A stretch of DNA of 64,000 nucleotides from Clostridia bacterium (GCA_018434325.1 JAHDPO010000007.1:202210-266209), one strand, 5' to 3'. Numbered from the stretch's first letter, positions 1 through 9,386 are shown. Made by a program: numbers and translations. The notes: generated by a model not told the origin, from the sequence alone.

Positions 1-1071
1 GCGGGGCTTGGGCAGGCCGCTGATCATCCGCCGGATGGTCACATCCTTCAGCACCTTTAGGTGCAGCATATGATGCAGGATCAGCAGGATCACCTGATCC
101 CGTATGGCGTGGCTGAAACGGAGGCGGTCAAGAATTTTGCCGGCCATTTCCGCTCCCACCACCTCATGATTATAAAAATGGCCTTTGCCTTTTTCGTCGA
201 GGGTAAATACCACCGGCTTGGCAATATCATGGAGAAGGGCAGCCAGCCTGAGGCTCAGATCCGGCGGCGTGTTTTCCACAGTCTGGAGCAAGTGATCATA
301 AACATCAAGGTAATGGTGGCTGCTGTGCTGCTCAAAACCGATAGAGTCCACCAGCTCAGGAATCACATAAGGCCAGATACCCATTTTGGCCAGCAATCGC
401 AAAGCCCGATGCGGAGAGGGCAGCAATAATATAGCTTTCAGTTCCGCCGCCAGCCGCTCCGGGCTGATCCATTGCAGCAAACCAGCCTTTTCTTTCATGG
501 TCTGAAACAGGCTTTCCTCGATAAAAAAGTCCAGACTGCCGGCAAAGCGAATTCCCCGCAAAATCCGTAAGGCGTCCTCCTCCAACCGGTCTTGCGGCAA
601 ACCTACCGCCCGGATCACATTATCCTGCATATCCCTTAAGCCGCCGAAAGGATCGGCCAGACCATCCCGGGGACTATAGGCCATGGCATTGACGGTAAAA
701 TCCCGGCGTGCTAAATCATCTTGCAAGGAGGTGGTAAAAGCCACCCACTCCGGCCGGCGGTGATCCAGGTAAGGGCCGTCTACCCGAAAAGTGGTGATTT
801 CATAAGAAATGCCCTGGTAGCGGAACGTCACCGTACCATGCTTCAGCCCCGTATCCCAGACCGTCAGGCCTGCCGCCACCAGCTTTTTTCGCACCAGCTC
901 CGGCGGGCAGGGCGTAGCAAAATCCCAATCGGAAGGAGTCCGCTCCAGAAAAATATCCCGCAGGCAGCCGCCAACCAGCCAGGCCGGCAGCTCCGCTTCA
1001 TCAAACATCATAAAAACGTCTAATATATGCTTCGGCAAAGCAAGAGGCGCCGATTTCCTTATTTCCATCAT
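1..1071 (-). CDS. cca: CCA-adding enzyme / tRNA nucleotidyltransferase (3' end of gene cut by window edge)
   Basis: Reading the minus strand from ATG at 1071 gives an open frame that runs off the left edge. The N-terminus has the class II nucleotidyltransferase signature LVGGCLRDIFLERTPSDWDF (about residues 31-50), with the catalytic GG and DxD-like carboxylates. RRDFTVNAMAYSP follows. An HD domain lies near the edge (HHYLDVYDHLL and ALLHDIAKP). The enzyme adds or repairs the 3' CCA of tRNAs in the cytoplasm. ATG 1071 is preferred over the in-frame ATG at 1077 because AGGTGG lies six bases upstream of it and directly abuts the other. The missing C-terminal part prevents judging its full length. 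It is divergently oriented to the tautomerase gene. Confidence 0.93.
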   Translation of the reverse strand, partial: MMEIRKSAPLALPKHILDVFMMFDEAELPAWLVGGCLRDIFLERTPSDWDFATPCPPELVRKKLVAAGLTVWDTGLKHGTVTFRYQGISYEITTFRVDGPYLDHRRPEWVAFTTSLQDDLARRDFTVNAMAYSPRDGLADPFGGLRDMQDNVIRAVGLPQDRLEEDALRILRGIRFAGSLDFFIEESLFQTMKEKAGLLQWISPERLAAELKAILLLPSPHRALRLLAKMGIWPYVIPELVDSIGFEQHSSHHYLDVYDHLLQTVENTPPDLSLRLAALLHDIAKPVVFTLDEKGKGHFYNHEVVGAEMAGKILDRLRFSHAIRDQVILLILHHMLHLKVLKDVTIRRMISGLPKPR

Positions 1072-1125
1072 ATGCATCCACCTGTTTCGTTTATATTTAT
1101 ACAGAGAAGTATTGGCTCGTCTTTC

Positions 1126-1154
1126 TTGACCCGATATAGATTGCCCGTTATACT
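1126..1154 (+). promoter_or_regulatory. SigA-type promoter of the tautomerase gene
   Basis: TTGACC (1126-1131) and TATACT (1149-1154) are separated by 17 bases, close to the vegetative consensus. They lie about 33 bases upstream of the tautomerase ATG, so the leader is short. The -35 lies outside the divergent cca gene. Confidence 0.75.
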
Positions 1155-1186
1155 AAAAGAAAAACCAGCATACGGAGGGATCAGCC

Positions 1187-1372
1187 ATGCCTACAGTTAT
1201 CGTCAAAATGTTTGAAGGCCGCAGCCTGGATCAAAAAAGAGCCCTGGTCAAAAAAGTCACTCAGGCCGTTTCGGAAACCGTCAATGCCAAAGAAGAATCC
1301 ATCATCGTGATGATTGAGGAAATGAAAAAGGAAAACTACTCCAGCGGCGGTATTTTATCCGCAGACAAATAG
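1187..1372 (+). CDS. 4-oxalocrotonate tautomerase family protein
   Basis: A 61-residue protein beginning MPTVIVKMFEGRSLDQKR, with the proline directly after the initiator methionine that serves as catalytic base in this superfamily. Length and the alternating beta-alpha pattern (VKKVTQAVSETVNAKEESI) match the small 4-OT subunits, which assemble as hexamers and catalyse keto-enol tautomerisation. The true substrate cannot be read from sequence; no aromatic degradation genes are nearby. ACGGAGGGA lies a few bases upstream of the start. It is monocistronic, with its own promoter and terminator. Confidence 0.9.
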   Translation: MPTVIVKMFEGRSLDQKRALVKKVTQAVSETVNAKEESIIVMIEEMKKENYSSGGILSADK

Positions 1373-1406
1373 TACCATATTTAAAGCCCTATTGACAATG
1401 ATTGAA

Positions 1407-1450
1407 AAAAAGTTGGATCCGTCCGGATAAGGGACAGATCCAACTTTTTA
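1407..1450 (+). terminator. Rho-independent terminator after the tautomerase gene
   Basis: AAAAAGTTGGATC (1407-1419) pairs with GATCCAACTTTTT (1437-1449), with an inner GTCC/GGAC helix. A-tract and T-tract on the two sides mean it can act in both directions. Confidence 0.8.
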
Positions 1451-1478
1451 TTGTGATTAAATAGAGCAAGCTGCCGGT

Positions 1479-1650
1479 TATACTATTCTGCGATTAAAAT
1501 ATTCCCTATTTTAATCTGGCAATTCTTGATTGCCTCTGCGCCAAAGGCGCAGGCAGAATAGCATATATGCCAATCTGCGTGGGCAAAGCCCACTGCCGCA
1601 CTCTGTGCGGCAAATTAAAAACTAAAGGTTTTTCATTGCAGATTAGTATT
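1479..1650. repeat. Chain of consecutive short hairpins in the 1373-1673 intergenic region
   Basis: No gene is visible here. In order I see GATTAAAATA/TATTTTAATC, GGCAAT/ATTGCC, CTGCGCC-aaa-GGCGCAG, GCATATATGC, GTGGGC-aaa-GCCCAC, GCCGCAC-tct-GTGCGGC and AAAAACT-aaa-GGTTTTT, almost back to back. An outer arm ATACTATTCTGC (1479-1490) can pair with GCAGAATAGCAT (1553-1564) or GCAGATTAGTAT (1638-1649), each with one mismatch. The right end (1628-1650) recurs at 10188-10210. It lies between two converging transcription units. Confidence 0.6.
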
Positions 1651-1673
1651 ATGGCTCCGCTCCCGTCCTGCCG

Positions 1674-3056
1674 CTACTCGTTGCGGATAGCCAGAATAGG
1701 GCTGAGCTTGGAAGCCCGGCGGGCAGGATAGAAGCCGGCAATGATGCCGATGCAGAAAGCAAAGATCAGAGAAAAAATCATCAGATAGGGAGGAATCACG
1801 GAAATATTCAGCTGCAAGCCGTCCATGCTGGTGCCGAAGTAATCGCCGGACAGGTAGTTGATCAGCCTGGAAGCTCCCAGGCTGCAAACAAGTCCCAAGA
1901 CACCGCCGCAGACGCCGATGAGGCCGGCCTCCATTAAGAACATTTTCATGACGTCAGCGCCGGTGGCGCCGATGACCTTCATTACCCCGATTTCTCTCGT
2001 TCTCTCATAAATGGCCATGATCATGGTATTGGCAATGCCGATGGAGGCCACCAAAAGGGTGATGCCGCCGATGCCCCCCAGGACAGCCTGGATAATCAGG
2101 GCCTGGTTCTCCACGTTTTCCATATAGTCAGCTACCGTCCAGAGATTGTAGCCGATATCCCGCAGAGTGACAGCCACAGCTCTGGCCTGCTTGACGTCTT
2201 TGCAGCGGATGAGAATCTGGTCATAATCCTGGGGGTTTCGGGTCATACCCATCTCGCCCCGTTCCTTCATTTCCTTTTCCCACTGCTCCTGCTGCTGACG
2301 CTGTTCTTCAGTCATATAAGACTTGTCATTAACAAAATCCCGCCATTTTTTTAAGGTGCTGATGGGGGCATAGGCGCTATAGGCATGCTCCTTAAATTCC
2401 CCTTCCAAAACACCGACCACGGTGAGGGGCTGCTTCTTAGTCATTTCATAATTATACTGATTATTGAGAGTAACATACACTACCTGATTCAGCATCTCTG
2501 TGGAATTAGATTGCTCCGCACCCCCGGGACCTATCATCATTCGCCGGCCTCCGCCGGTATCTTCAGGATCCCAAAACTGATTGATCACCTGCCAGCCCAC
2601 GAGCACGCTGTTGACGTCCGCCTCTCTTAATGTCCGGCCTTCGGCAATTTCGTAAGTCATCTCATTGAACAATTCCGGATCGACGCCGTAGAGATTGAGC
2701 CAGCCTTCTTTTTTGCCGTACTTGGCTTGACCGTTGACCTGAATGGAGGGCATGACGGAAAGAACTCCCGGCTGGCTTTTAAACAGCGCCACCGCATCAT
2801 CATTCAGGCGCTGCTCGTCGCCTTTATATTCCCCTGTCTCCGGATCCCAACTGCGGCCCTGGTTAACGGTGATCATATTGAGATCGCCCCAGCTTTCCAT
2901 CTGCTTGGTGGTGGCCTCCTTCAGGCCGATACCCAAAGACATCATGACCACGATGGCCATGGTACCGATAAATACACCAACGATGGTCAGAACAGCCCGC
3001 ATCTTCCGCCGGAAAAGGTTGCCATAGGCCATGCGGAGGACGTCTGCACTATTCAT
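1674..3056 (-). CDS. ABC transporter permease, MacB/FtsX type
   Basis: A 460-residue membrane protein with the MacB topology. It has an N-terminal transmembrane helix (about 22-45), a large extracytoplasmic core (about 46-320) and an FtsX domain with three helices (about 323-349, 371-395, 422-444), ending in YPARRASKLSPILAIR, the family signature. The ERTREIGVMKVIGAT motif after helix 2 is the coupling region to the ATPase. It is the last gene of a three-gene operon; its start overlaps the stop of the CARDB-like gene by eight bases. It probably acts as a mechanotransmission transporter or exporter with the two upstream genes. Substrate unknown. Confidence 0.92.
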   Translation of the reverse strand: MNSADVLRMAYGNLFRRKMRAVLTIVGVFIGTMAIVVMMSLGIGLKEATTKQMESWGDLNMITVNQGRSWDPETGEYKGDEQRLNDDAVALFKSQPGVLSVMPSIQVNGQAKYGKKEGWLNLYGVDPELFNEMTYEIAEGRTLREADVNSVLVGWQVINQFWDPEDTGGGRRMMIGPGGAEQSNSTEMLNQVVYVTLNNQYNYEMTKKQPLTVVGVLEGEFKEHAYSAYAPISTLKKWRDFVNDKSYMTEEQRQQQEQWEKEMKERGEMGMTRNPQDYDQILIRCKDVKQARAVAVTLRDIGYNLWTVADYMENVENQALIIQAVLGGIGGITLLVASIGIANTMIMAIYERTREIGVMKVIGATGADVMKMFLMEAGLIGVCGGVLGLVCSLGASRLINYLSGDYFGTSMDGLQLNISVIPPYLMIFSLIFAFCIGIIAGFYPARRASKLSPILAIRNE

Positions 3057-4779
3057 CGAAAAATTCCTCTTTCGCCTTCTTCTTGATGCGGACGATGTAA
3101 ACCAGCTGGCCGATGACAGCCAGAGCTAAAGCTATGCTGAGCCAATTATCTTTCAGCAGCCGGACTGCGGCATTGCCTTCACCTTCCGGCATACCCTCGC
3201 CATCGGGAGGAAAACCGCCGGGATCCATAGGACCCATATCTTCCATAGCAGTGACCGAAACGGTAAAGGGATATTCCTCAACCACTTCCTGGTTGTTGTT
3301 GTCCAGATAGGATACGATCAGCTTGCCTTCCTTCTCGCCTTCTTCCGATGCGATCAGCATACCGGTGTAAGAATTCGTCGAACCGATAGAGAGCTTCGCC
3401 AAATAAACGGTGGCGTCCATAGTCTCAAAATCGCCTTCCAGCTTAACGGTAAAGTCCACCAGATCCACCTTGCCGGAGTTGACAAACTCAGCCATTACCG
3501 GCGTAGGCATGCCTACATTGGCATTGGTGGGGAGATTCATGGAAGTGACGCTCATTTTGGCCTGCTGGGTCACGGGAATATTGACGTTGTCCTTAATGGA
3601 CAGGTTATCGTAGAGACCTTTGTCGTCTTCATAGGTAATGGTCACCGGTACGATATACGTCTTAGCGGATGCGCCGGGGTCAACGGCGAAAGTGATGGTA
3701 TTGGTAATGGTGGATTTGCCCTTGATTTCATCCACATGGAAAGTATTACTGGAGCCTACGGGAGCAAAAACCGTGCTGCTGCTGGAGCCGCCGCCTTCGG
3801 AGGTGGTGCTTTCCACGCCGAAGTTGATCAAAACGTTTTTCACGGGGCGGCTGTTGGTGTTTTCAATAGCCAGAGTCAGATCGATCTTGTCGCCGGCCAG
3901 CACCTGGTCTTTAGATAAAGTATAGCGCTTGATGATAACCTGGGGCTTTTTGCCGTTGGCAGACACATCTTCTTTAATCGGGATAAACAGTTCCTCTTTC
4001 TTATCTTCTACGGAGCCGTTTGTATAATTATAAGAAGTGGTCATAGTTACCGTATTGGTCTTGCGGCCTTCTTTGGAACGGATTTTGAAGTCGATGGTAC
4101 TGGTCTGATTAGCGGATATCTTGCTGATTTCTTTCTTATTGGTGATATCCATGATCTCGAAGTTTTCACCGCCGGCCAGCTGAACGAGGACATTGCGCAG
4201 ATCGTAAATCACGCTGCCGTTTTTCAGGGTAAGGCGCACAGTGAAGCCCGACAGGGTATCCGGGTTTTCTTCCAGAATCTTCAAATCCGCTACCGTCAGG
4301 TTGGGCTTAACGGTGGTAAAGCTGACGGGGATATCGCTCATGGCTGAATAATTCATGGTGGTGGCCATGCTAGCGTCTTTGCAATTGACCTGGCCGTTGA
4401 TCCGGTAGGTTTTCTCCCTAGCGTCTTTATCCACGGCAAACTTCACCGACATGGTGGCGCTGGCGCCGGGTTCCAGCTGAGCGATGGGTTCGGGCTTGGT
4501 CAGCGTAAAAGGATAAAGATCGTCTGAGCCCACAATATTAAAGGTATAGTCAATATTAAATGCCGGTTTGTCACTAATATTCTTAACCATATACACGATA
4601 GTGAATTCTTCGCCGATCACCGCCGGATCCTGCCGGGAAATCTCCAGAGCCAGTACAGGCAAGATTGAGTTTTCAATGGTGATTAATCCGCTGCCGTAAA
4701 CAGGTAAGGCGCCGATCAGCAAAAGCATGGCCACCAGAATACTGACTGCTCCCTTAAACTTTGACTTTCCGATTCTCAT
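3049..4779 (-). CDS. Secreted, C-terminally anchored CARDB/NEW3-like repeat protein
   Basis: 576 residues with an N-terminal signal peptide (hydrophobic 10-28, VAMLLLIGALPVYGSG) and several Ig-like beta domains of the CARDB/alpha-galactosidase-associated type (for example LEISRQDPAVIGEEFTIVYM and later repeats of the same design). A Pro/Gly/Glu-rich linker (MDPGGFPPDGEGMPEGEG) follows, then a C-terminal helix (about 549-566) and a basic tail. This is a membrane-tethered extracellular stalk. Its stop overlaps the downstream permease and its ATG shares one base with the stop of the ATPase gene, so the three are translationally coupled. It probably serves as the extracytoplasmic partner of the MacB-like transporter. 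Confidence 0.85.
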   Translation of the reverse strand: MRIGKSKFKGAVSILVAMLLLIGALPVYGSGLITIENSILPVLALEISRQDPAVIGEEFTIVYMVKNISDKPAFNIDYTFNIVGSDDLYPFTLTKPEPIAQLEPGASATMSVKFAVDKDAREKTYRINGQVNCKDASMATTMNYSAMSDIPVSFTTVKPNLTVADLKILEENPDTLSGFTVRLTLKNGSVIYDLRNVLVQLAGGENFEIMDITNKKEISKISANQTSTIDFKIRSKEGRKTNTVTMTTSYNYTNGSVEDKKEELFIPIKEDVSANGKKPQVIIKRYTLSKDQVLAGDKIDLTLAIENTNSRPVKNVLINFGVESTTSEGGGSSSSTVFAPVGSSNTFHVDEIKGKSTITNTITFAVDPGASAKTYIVPVTITYEDDKGLYDNLSIKDNVNIPVTQQAKMSVTSMNLPTNANVGMPTPVMAEFVNSGKVDLVDFTVKLEGDFETMDATVYLAKLSIGSTNSYTGMLIASEEGEKEGKLIVSYLDNNNQEVVEEYPFTVSVTAMEDMGPMDPGGFPPDGEGMPEGEGNAAVRLLKDNWLSIALALAVIGQLVYIVRIKKKAKEEFFDE

Positions 4780-5588
4780 TAAACTGCTCCTTCTGCCGCT
4801 GTGCGACCTTCATTTATAGCTTCTACAGCAATTTTCTCCGGGCTTTCCGCTGCCGGAGGAGCTTCAACTTCTTCCTGGATAAATTCCTCTACCGTATTGG
4901 TTCGCTGATCGACGATTTTTTGGATACGGCCGTCCAGCATATAAATAACCTTGTCGGCAGCATCCGTCAATTCTTTATTATGGGTGACCATCACTAAGGT
5001 TACGCCTTTTTCCCTGACCCGGCTCACCAGAATATCCATGATTTCCTTGGTGGTCTTGCTGTCCAGATTACCGGTGGGTTCGTCGGCATAAAGAACTTTC
5101 GGATCATTGATCAAGGCCCTGGCAATACTGACCCGCTGCTGCTGGCCGCCGCTCATCTCCGAAGGCTTATTGCGCAGGCGCTTGCCCAGGCCGATCTGGG
5201 TCAGCAGCTCTTTGGCCATTTTGTCTCGTTTAAACTTGACCATGCCGTCAAACATCAAAGGCATACTGACATTCTCGATGGCCGTCAGCGTAGGCACCAG
5301 ATTATACGCCTGAAAGATAAAAGCCATAAACCGCCGCCGGAATAAGGCCATGTCTTTTTCTTTAATTTTGTTAATGCACAGACCTTTTACAAAAATATCG
5401 CCCTTGGTGGGCCGGTCCAGACCGGCTACCAAATGGAGAAATGTGGTCTTGCCGCAGCCGGAAGGGCCCAAAATACAGACGAATTCACCGGCTTCTATAT
5501 TGATGCTGACATCGTTTACCGCCGTGATTACTTCCCGGCCGATGCGGTATTTCTTTGTCAGGCCTTTTATTTCAATCAAAGGCGCCAT
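4779..5588 (-). CDS. ABC transporter ATP-binding protein, LolD/MacB type
   Basis: 269 residues. Walker A GPSGCGKTT is at 41-49, Q-loop IFQAYNLVPT near 91-100, signature SGGQQQRVSIARAL from 146, Walker B YADEP at 167-171 and the switch His in VTHNKEL at about 203. This is the lipoprotein/peptide exporter subfamily that pairs with FtsX-domain permeases. A 40-residue Glu/Ala-rich C-terminal tail (IQEEVEAPPAAESPEK) exceeds the usual length of about 225. It is the first gene of the ATPase, stalk, permease operon. The gene starts 26 bases beyond the end of thrC and a GGAGG-rich site precedes the ATG. Confidence 0.92.
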   Translation of the reverse strand: MAPLIEIKGLTKKYRIGREVITAVNDVSINIEAGEFVCILGPSGCGKTTFLHLVAGLDRPTKGDIFVKGLCINKIKEKDMALFRRRFMAFIFQAYNLVPTLTAIENVSMPLMFDGMVKFKRDKMAKELLTQIGLGKRLRNKPSEMSGGQQQRVSIARALINDPKVLYADEPTGNLDSKTTKEIMDILVSRVREKGVTLVMVTHNKELTDAADKVIYMLDGRIQKIVDQRTNTVEEFIQEEVEAPPAAESPEKIAVEAINEGRTAAEGAV

Positions 5589-5614
5589 TTCCTGCCTCCT
5601 TCCTGCTTCCTTCT

Positions 5615-7135
5615 TTAGTTAGACGATAAGGAGGGGGAAAAAGTTCCCTGCACAATGGCCTCCACCACACTTTTCATCTCTGTTTGGCTTACACACGCCG
5701 AATGCAGCACCGGCCGCTTATCCAATCCTGCCAATGCCGGGTGAACGGGGTCGCCGGTGTAGGCGGCCAAGGCGTCCAAAATCAGCAGTTCTTCCAATTC
5801 TTCGGGAGCTTCCTCATTGCCTAAAGCCTCCATAACGCTTTTGGAAAATTTAAAGGGGCTGGCGGTAGCATCCATTACGGCCAGCGTCTCATCTCCCGTT
5901 TCTTCGGTATAGCGGCCGTAAACCGCTGAGCCGACGGCTGTGTGAGTATCCATCAGGTAATGATATTTCTCATAAACCCGGCGGATTTCGGCCGCGGCTT
6001 CTTTTTCGTCGGCGCTGCCGGCCCAGACCAGATCCTGGATTTTTTGCAGCAAATCCGCATCCACGGTAAAGCTTCCTTTTTCCTGGAGGTCCTTCATATA
6101 TCCGTTAATGGCTTGCGAATCATGGCCGTTCATCTCAAAGAGGAAACGTTCCAGATTGCTGGAAATCAGGATATCCATGGAGGGGCTGGTGGTTTTATAG
6201 AATGCTCTCCTCCGGTCATAGTGGCCTGTGGCAAAGAAGTCGGTGAGCACCTTGTTCTCATTGGAGGCACAAATCAGCTTACCGATAGGCAGGCCCATTT
6301 CTTTGGCGTACCAAGCCGACAGGATATTGCCGAAATTGCCCGTAGGCACCACGAAATGAATAGGCTGGCCCATTTCCAGGCAGCCGGCCTGAGTCAGGGA
6401 CAAATAAGCATAAAAGTAGTAGACGATCTGGGGGCAAAGACGGCCCCAGTTGATGGAATTAGCGGAAGACAGCTGCCAGCCTTTTTTAGCCAGCTCCTCA
6501 TTAAAAGCGGCGTCGCCGAAAATATCCTTAACACCGTTTTGACAATCGTCAAAATTACCTTCCACGGCAATAACGTAAGTATTCTTTCCGTCGGTGGTGC
6601 GCATCTGCAACTCCTGCACCTTGCTGACTCCCTGATCAGGGAAAAAGCAGGCGATCTGAATGCCGGGCACATCCTTGAAGCCCTCCAAAGCCGCCTTGCC
6701 CGTATCGCCGGAGGTAGCCACCAGGATCAGCAATTCCTGGTCGTTATCACTCTTTTTGATAGCCTGAGACAAAAGGCGGGGCGTAAGCTGCAGCGCCATG
6801 TCTTTAAAAGCTGCCGTGGGACCGTGCCAAAGCTCTAAAATGCCGCCCAGGTCCTCCAATAAGGTTAAAGGAGCAATATCCTCATGGAAAAAGTTTTGGC
6901 CGTAAGCAGCTTGCGTCGATTCCTTAATCTCCTCAGGCGTATAGTCATCCAGATAATACCCCAGTATTTTTTCGGCTAAAGCCGGATAAGGCAAGTCCTC
7001 CATGGCTTTGATTTCGTCCAGGCTAAGCTTGGGAACCTTTTCCGGTACAAATAAGCCGCCGGGGGGTACCATCCCCAGGTAGATTGCTTTTGACGCCGTC
7101 ACCGGCGAATAATTCCCTCTGGTGCTGATATACAT
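5615..7135 (-). CDS. thrC: Threonine synthase
   Basis: 506 residues, full length for the long PLP-dependent threonine synthase class. The start MYISTRGNYSPVTASKAIYL is typical. The PLP lysine is in GPTAAFKDMALQL (K111) and the phosphate-binding loop is ATSGDTGKAAL (about 140-150). It converts O-phosphohomoserine to threonine. GAGGAGG lies eight bases before the ATG. hom and thrB are not next to it. It is followed closely by the ABC exporter operon on the same strand, so co-transcription is possible. Confidence 0.96.
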   Translation of the reverse strand: MYISTRGNYSPVTASKAIYLGMVPPGGLFVPEKVPKLSLDEIKAMEDLPYPALAEKILGYYLDDYTPEEIKESTQAAYGQNFFHEDIAPLTLLEDLGGILELWHGPTAAFKDMALQLTPRLLSQAIKKSDNDQELLILVATSGDTGKAALEGFKDVPGIQIACFFPDQGVSKVQELQMRTTDGKNTYVIAVEGNFDDCQNGVKDIFGDAAFNEELAKKGWQLSSANSINWGRLCPQIVYYFYAYLSLTQAGCLEMGQPIHFVVPTGNFGNILSAWYAKEMGLPIGKLICASNENKVLTDFFATGHYDRRRAFYKTTSPSMDILISSNLERFLFEMNGHDSQAINGYMKDLQEKGSFTVDADLLQKIQDLVWAGSADEKEAAAEIRRVYEKYHYLMDTHTAVGSAVYGRYTEETGDETLAVMDATASPFKFSKSVMEALGNEEAPEELEELLILDALAAYTGDPVHPALAGLDKRPVLHSACVSQTEMKSVVEAIVQGTFSPSLSSN

Positions 7136-7237
7136 CCTGCTGCCTCCTCTATTTTTTGTAAAATCTAAAGCTTCCTGAGTTTAAGGGTTCGACATCCGCA
7201 GTCATTCATTCCACTGTCACTTTATCACTTTATCCTT

Positions 7238-9157
7238 TTATGCCATCAAAGTTGTATATAAAGCCCCCAATATGCTGAGCAATTGACCATAATTGGCAAT
7301 AGCCGCTGGATCGGGAAAATGCTCCAGCATTTCGGGCGTTATTACACCTTGAGCAATCAAGTAGTTTTTGGCTGCCTCCTCATCAGTGAAGACATGAGCC
7401 GTTGGTTCTTCCTGATGGGTTTTTCCCTCGCGAATTTTCTCTCCCAAAGAAGCAGCCTGAGCCGCCGCCAGATAAATTTGGCCTACGGTAATTTCATCAC
7501 CGGGCAGGCTGATCTCCCAGACGGGAATTTGCTTCTCGCCCCTGTCGGCCGTCCGCTCATGAACGAGAGTCATCAGTTTGTTTAGCTTGTTCTGCAGAGG
7601 CCAGCGGTTGGGCAAAGGATTTTCCAAACGGTAATCATTGCTATAGCCACCTTCCGTCAAGCCCAGCTCCCGCATTACCACTACCCCGGGATAAGCCCAA
7701 TGATCCATCACTGCCATCCGGGGTGGCGTATACTCCGTCAAATAGGCGCCTTGCTTTTTCAGCTGATCCTGCAGCCATTTGATCGCCGCAGTATCCTTGG
7801 ACATTTGGCGGAAGGTCGCTTCATGCTCTATTGCATAAGCCGCCGCCGTGCCGCAAGCTTCACCTGCCACCATACCCACAGGGATCACCCGGGCGCTGCC
7901 GTGAGGCAGGGAGTCATAAGAAGCGCTGCGGCCCGCCACTAAAAGCTGCTCCACTTCAAGGGGTACAAGACAGCGAAAAGGTATGCTGTAAATATCGGCA
8001 ACGCCGATAATATTGCCATAGTTTGACGGGCTGGTAGGCTGCACATCCACAGGATAGCTGCCGTGACCGATCCTGTCCCAATGATCCCGGTTTTCCAGCA
8101 TATCGGTGATCGTAAGACGGTATTCCCCTTGAACATGACGGGTTTCCCTCACATAAAGCCGGGAGGCCGTGTCCACAAAAGCGGCATTCTCAAAACCGGG
8201 GAAGTTTTCTCTCATAAATTCGATGATGTGAGGTATCTCCGCCCGGCCTCTGGCGATACCAGCAGCCAAAGAAGCGGGATCCAGGGCATCCACCCCGAAA
8301 ATCAGCAAAGCGTTTAACAGTACGTTGCCGTCCTTTTGCCGGGCAATATTGGGCCCCCTAAAGCGCATATTCTCATCGACGGGCTGATATTTCATGGCCT
8401 CCGGGCCGTAGCCCCAGGCCGATACCGCATCAGAACCTGAGCCCTCGTAGCCGTCGTTTTTCAGATGCCTGGCCACCCCGGCCCAGTCCACACCGGATAC
8501 TTCAAAAACCAGGGTCACCCCCTGCAAAGTACCGTGAGCGCCGTAGTCCTCACCGCCTACTGTATAAGGCACACCGGCGGCGGCAGCCACATCGGCATCG
8601 ACGGTGGCATCGATTACCGCCAGACTGCGCAGGGTTTCTTCCCGGCCTTCCCTTTTGATCTTCAGCCCGGCTATGGTCTTGCCTTCCATTACCGGCTCGA
8701 GAATCTCTGTGTTGAGCAGCACGGTAAGATTAGGCTCCGCCTCACATTTCTGGCGGAACCATTCTTTGGCTTCTTCCACATCAAAAGCATTACCCAAGGC
8801 CTTATAAAACTCTTCAAAAATCCCCCGGGTCAAAAGTTCATTTTTGGGCCCGTGATTCATATCCAGGAAATTCAGCATACCCAAGGTCATCAAGCCGCCT
8901 AAAGCATCGCCTTCTTCCACCAGCAAGGTTTTCATTCCGTTTCTGGCTGCTGCCAAAGCTGCCGCCACGCCTTCCGGCTCGCCGCCGGCCACGATGACAT
9001 GATAGGCTTCGGCTCCATCAATAACCGGGCCGGCCACCGGCTCTTTCACCGGCGGCTGAGCGGCGGCGCTGCAGCCGGCCAGCAAAACTCCGCCGAACAG
9101 CGTGGCCGACATCAGTACAGCCTGAATTAATGCAATAATTTTTTTAGCCTTCATCAT
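7238..9157 (-). CDS. FAD-dependent oxidoreductase, predicted lipoprotein
   Basis: 639 residues with a lipoprotein signal (LLAGC, Cys29), so it should be anchored on the outer face of the membrane. A Rossmann FAD site begins at about 54 (YHVIVAGGEPEGVAAALAAA, then LLVEEGDALGGL), with the PF12831-type fold through ARSASYDSLPHGSARVIPVG. The glycine motif reads GGEPEG, where Glu replaces the middle glycine; family members with GGTPAG also vary there. Substrate unknown; exported flavoenzymes of this family occur in anaerobes. A GntR-family gene is immediately upstream on the same strand and may control it. Two adjacent ATGs leave the exact start open by one codon. Confidence 0.85.
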   Translation of the reverse strand: MMKAKKIIALIQAVLMSATLFGGVLLAGCSAAAQPPVKEPVAGPVIDGAEAYHVIVAGGEPEGVAAALAAARNGMKTLLVEEGDALGGLMTLGMLNFLDMNHGPKNELLTRGIFEEFYKALGNAFDVEEAKEWFRQKCEAEPNLTVLLNTEILEPVMEGKTIAGLKIKREGREETLRSLAVIDATVDADVAAAAGVPYTVGGEDYGAHGTLQGVTLVFEVSGVDWAGVARHLKNDGYEGSGSDAVSAWGYGPEAMKYQPVDENMRFRGPNIARQKDGNVLLNALLIFGVDALDPASLAAGIARGRAEIPHIIEFMRENFPGFENAAFVDTASRLYVRETRHVQGEYRLTITDMLENRDHWDRIGHGSYPVDVQPTSPSNYGNIIGVADIYSIPFRCLVPLEVEQLLVAGRSASYDSLPHGSARVIPVGMVAGEACGTAAAYAIEHEATFRQMSKDTAAIKWLQDQLKKQGAYLTEYTPPRMAVMDHWAYPGVVVMRELGLTEGGYSNDYRLENPLPNRWPLQNKLNKLMTLVHERTADRGEKQIPVWEISLPGDEITVGQIYLAAAQAASLGEKIREGKTHQEEPTAHVFTDEEAAKNYLIAQGVITPEMLEHFPDPAAIANYGQLLSILGALYTTLMA

Positions 9158-9296
9158 ACCTCTCCCAGTATATTTCTAAAAAATCACATCTATATAATCA
9201 TAACAGGCTTATTTCTATTTTTCTATGAATTAAATCTTAATATTTTCTAACAAAATAAAAAACAACGCAGAAAAAGAGATGGCCTGTAATATTGAT

Positions 9297-9339
9297 GCCT
9301 GATCAATATCCATCTGAATCGATAGGATTTTGATCAGGC
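9297..9339. promoter_or_regulatory. 15-bp inverted repeat between gntR and the FAD oxidoreductase gene
   Basis: GCCTGATCAATATCC (9297-9311) and GGATTTTGATCAGGC (9325-9339) form a stem with one mismatch and a 13-base loop. No T-run follows on either side, so it is an atypical terminator. It could be an operator for the adjacent GntR protein, since it lies 5' of the oxidoreductase gene. Confidence 0.45.
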
Positions 9340-9386
9340 ACTAGGATAAACCATAAACTCAGCGATCCCGCCGGCGAAGAAAATTT

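Noticed and set aside
5942..6838. 298-residue plus-strand open frame
   Set aside because: It is antisense to thrC, has no recognisable domain, and the thrC frame is clearly the real one.
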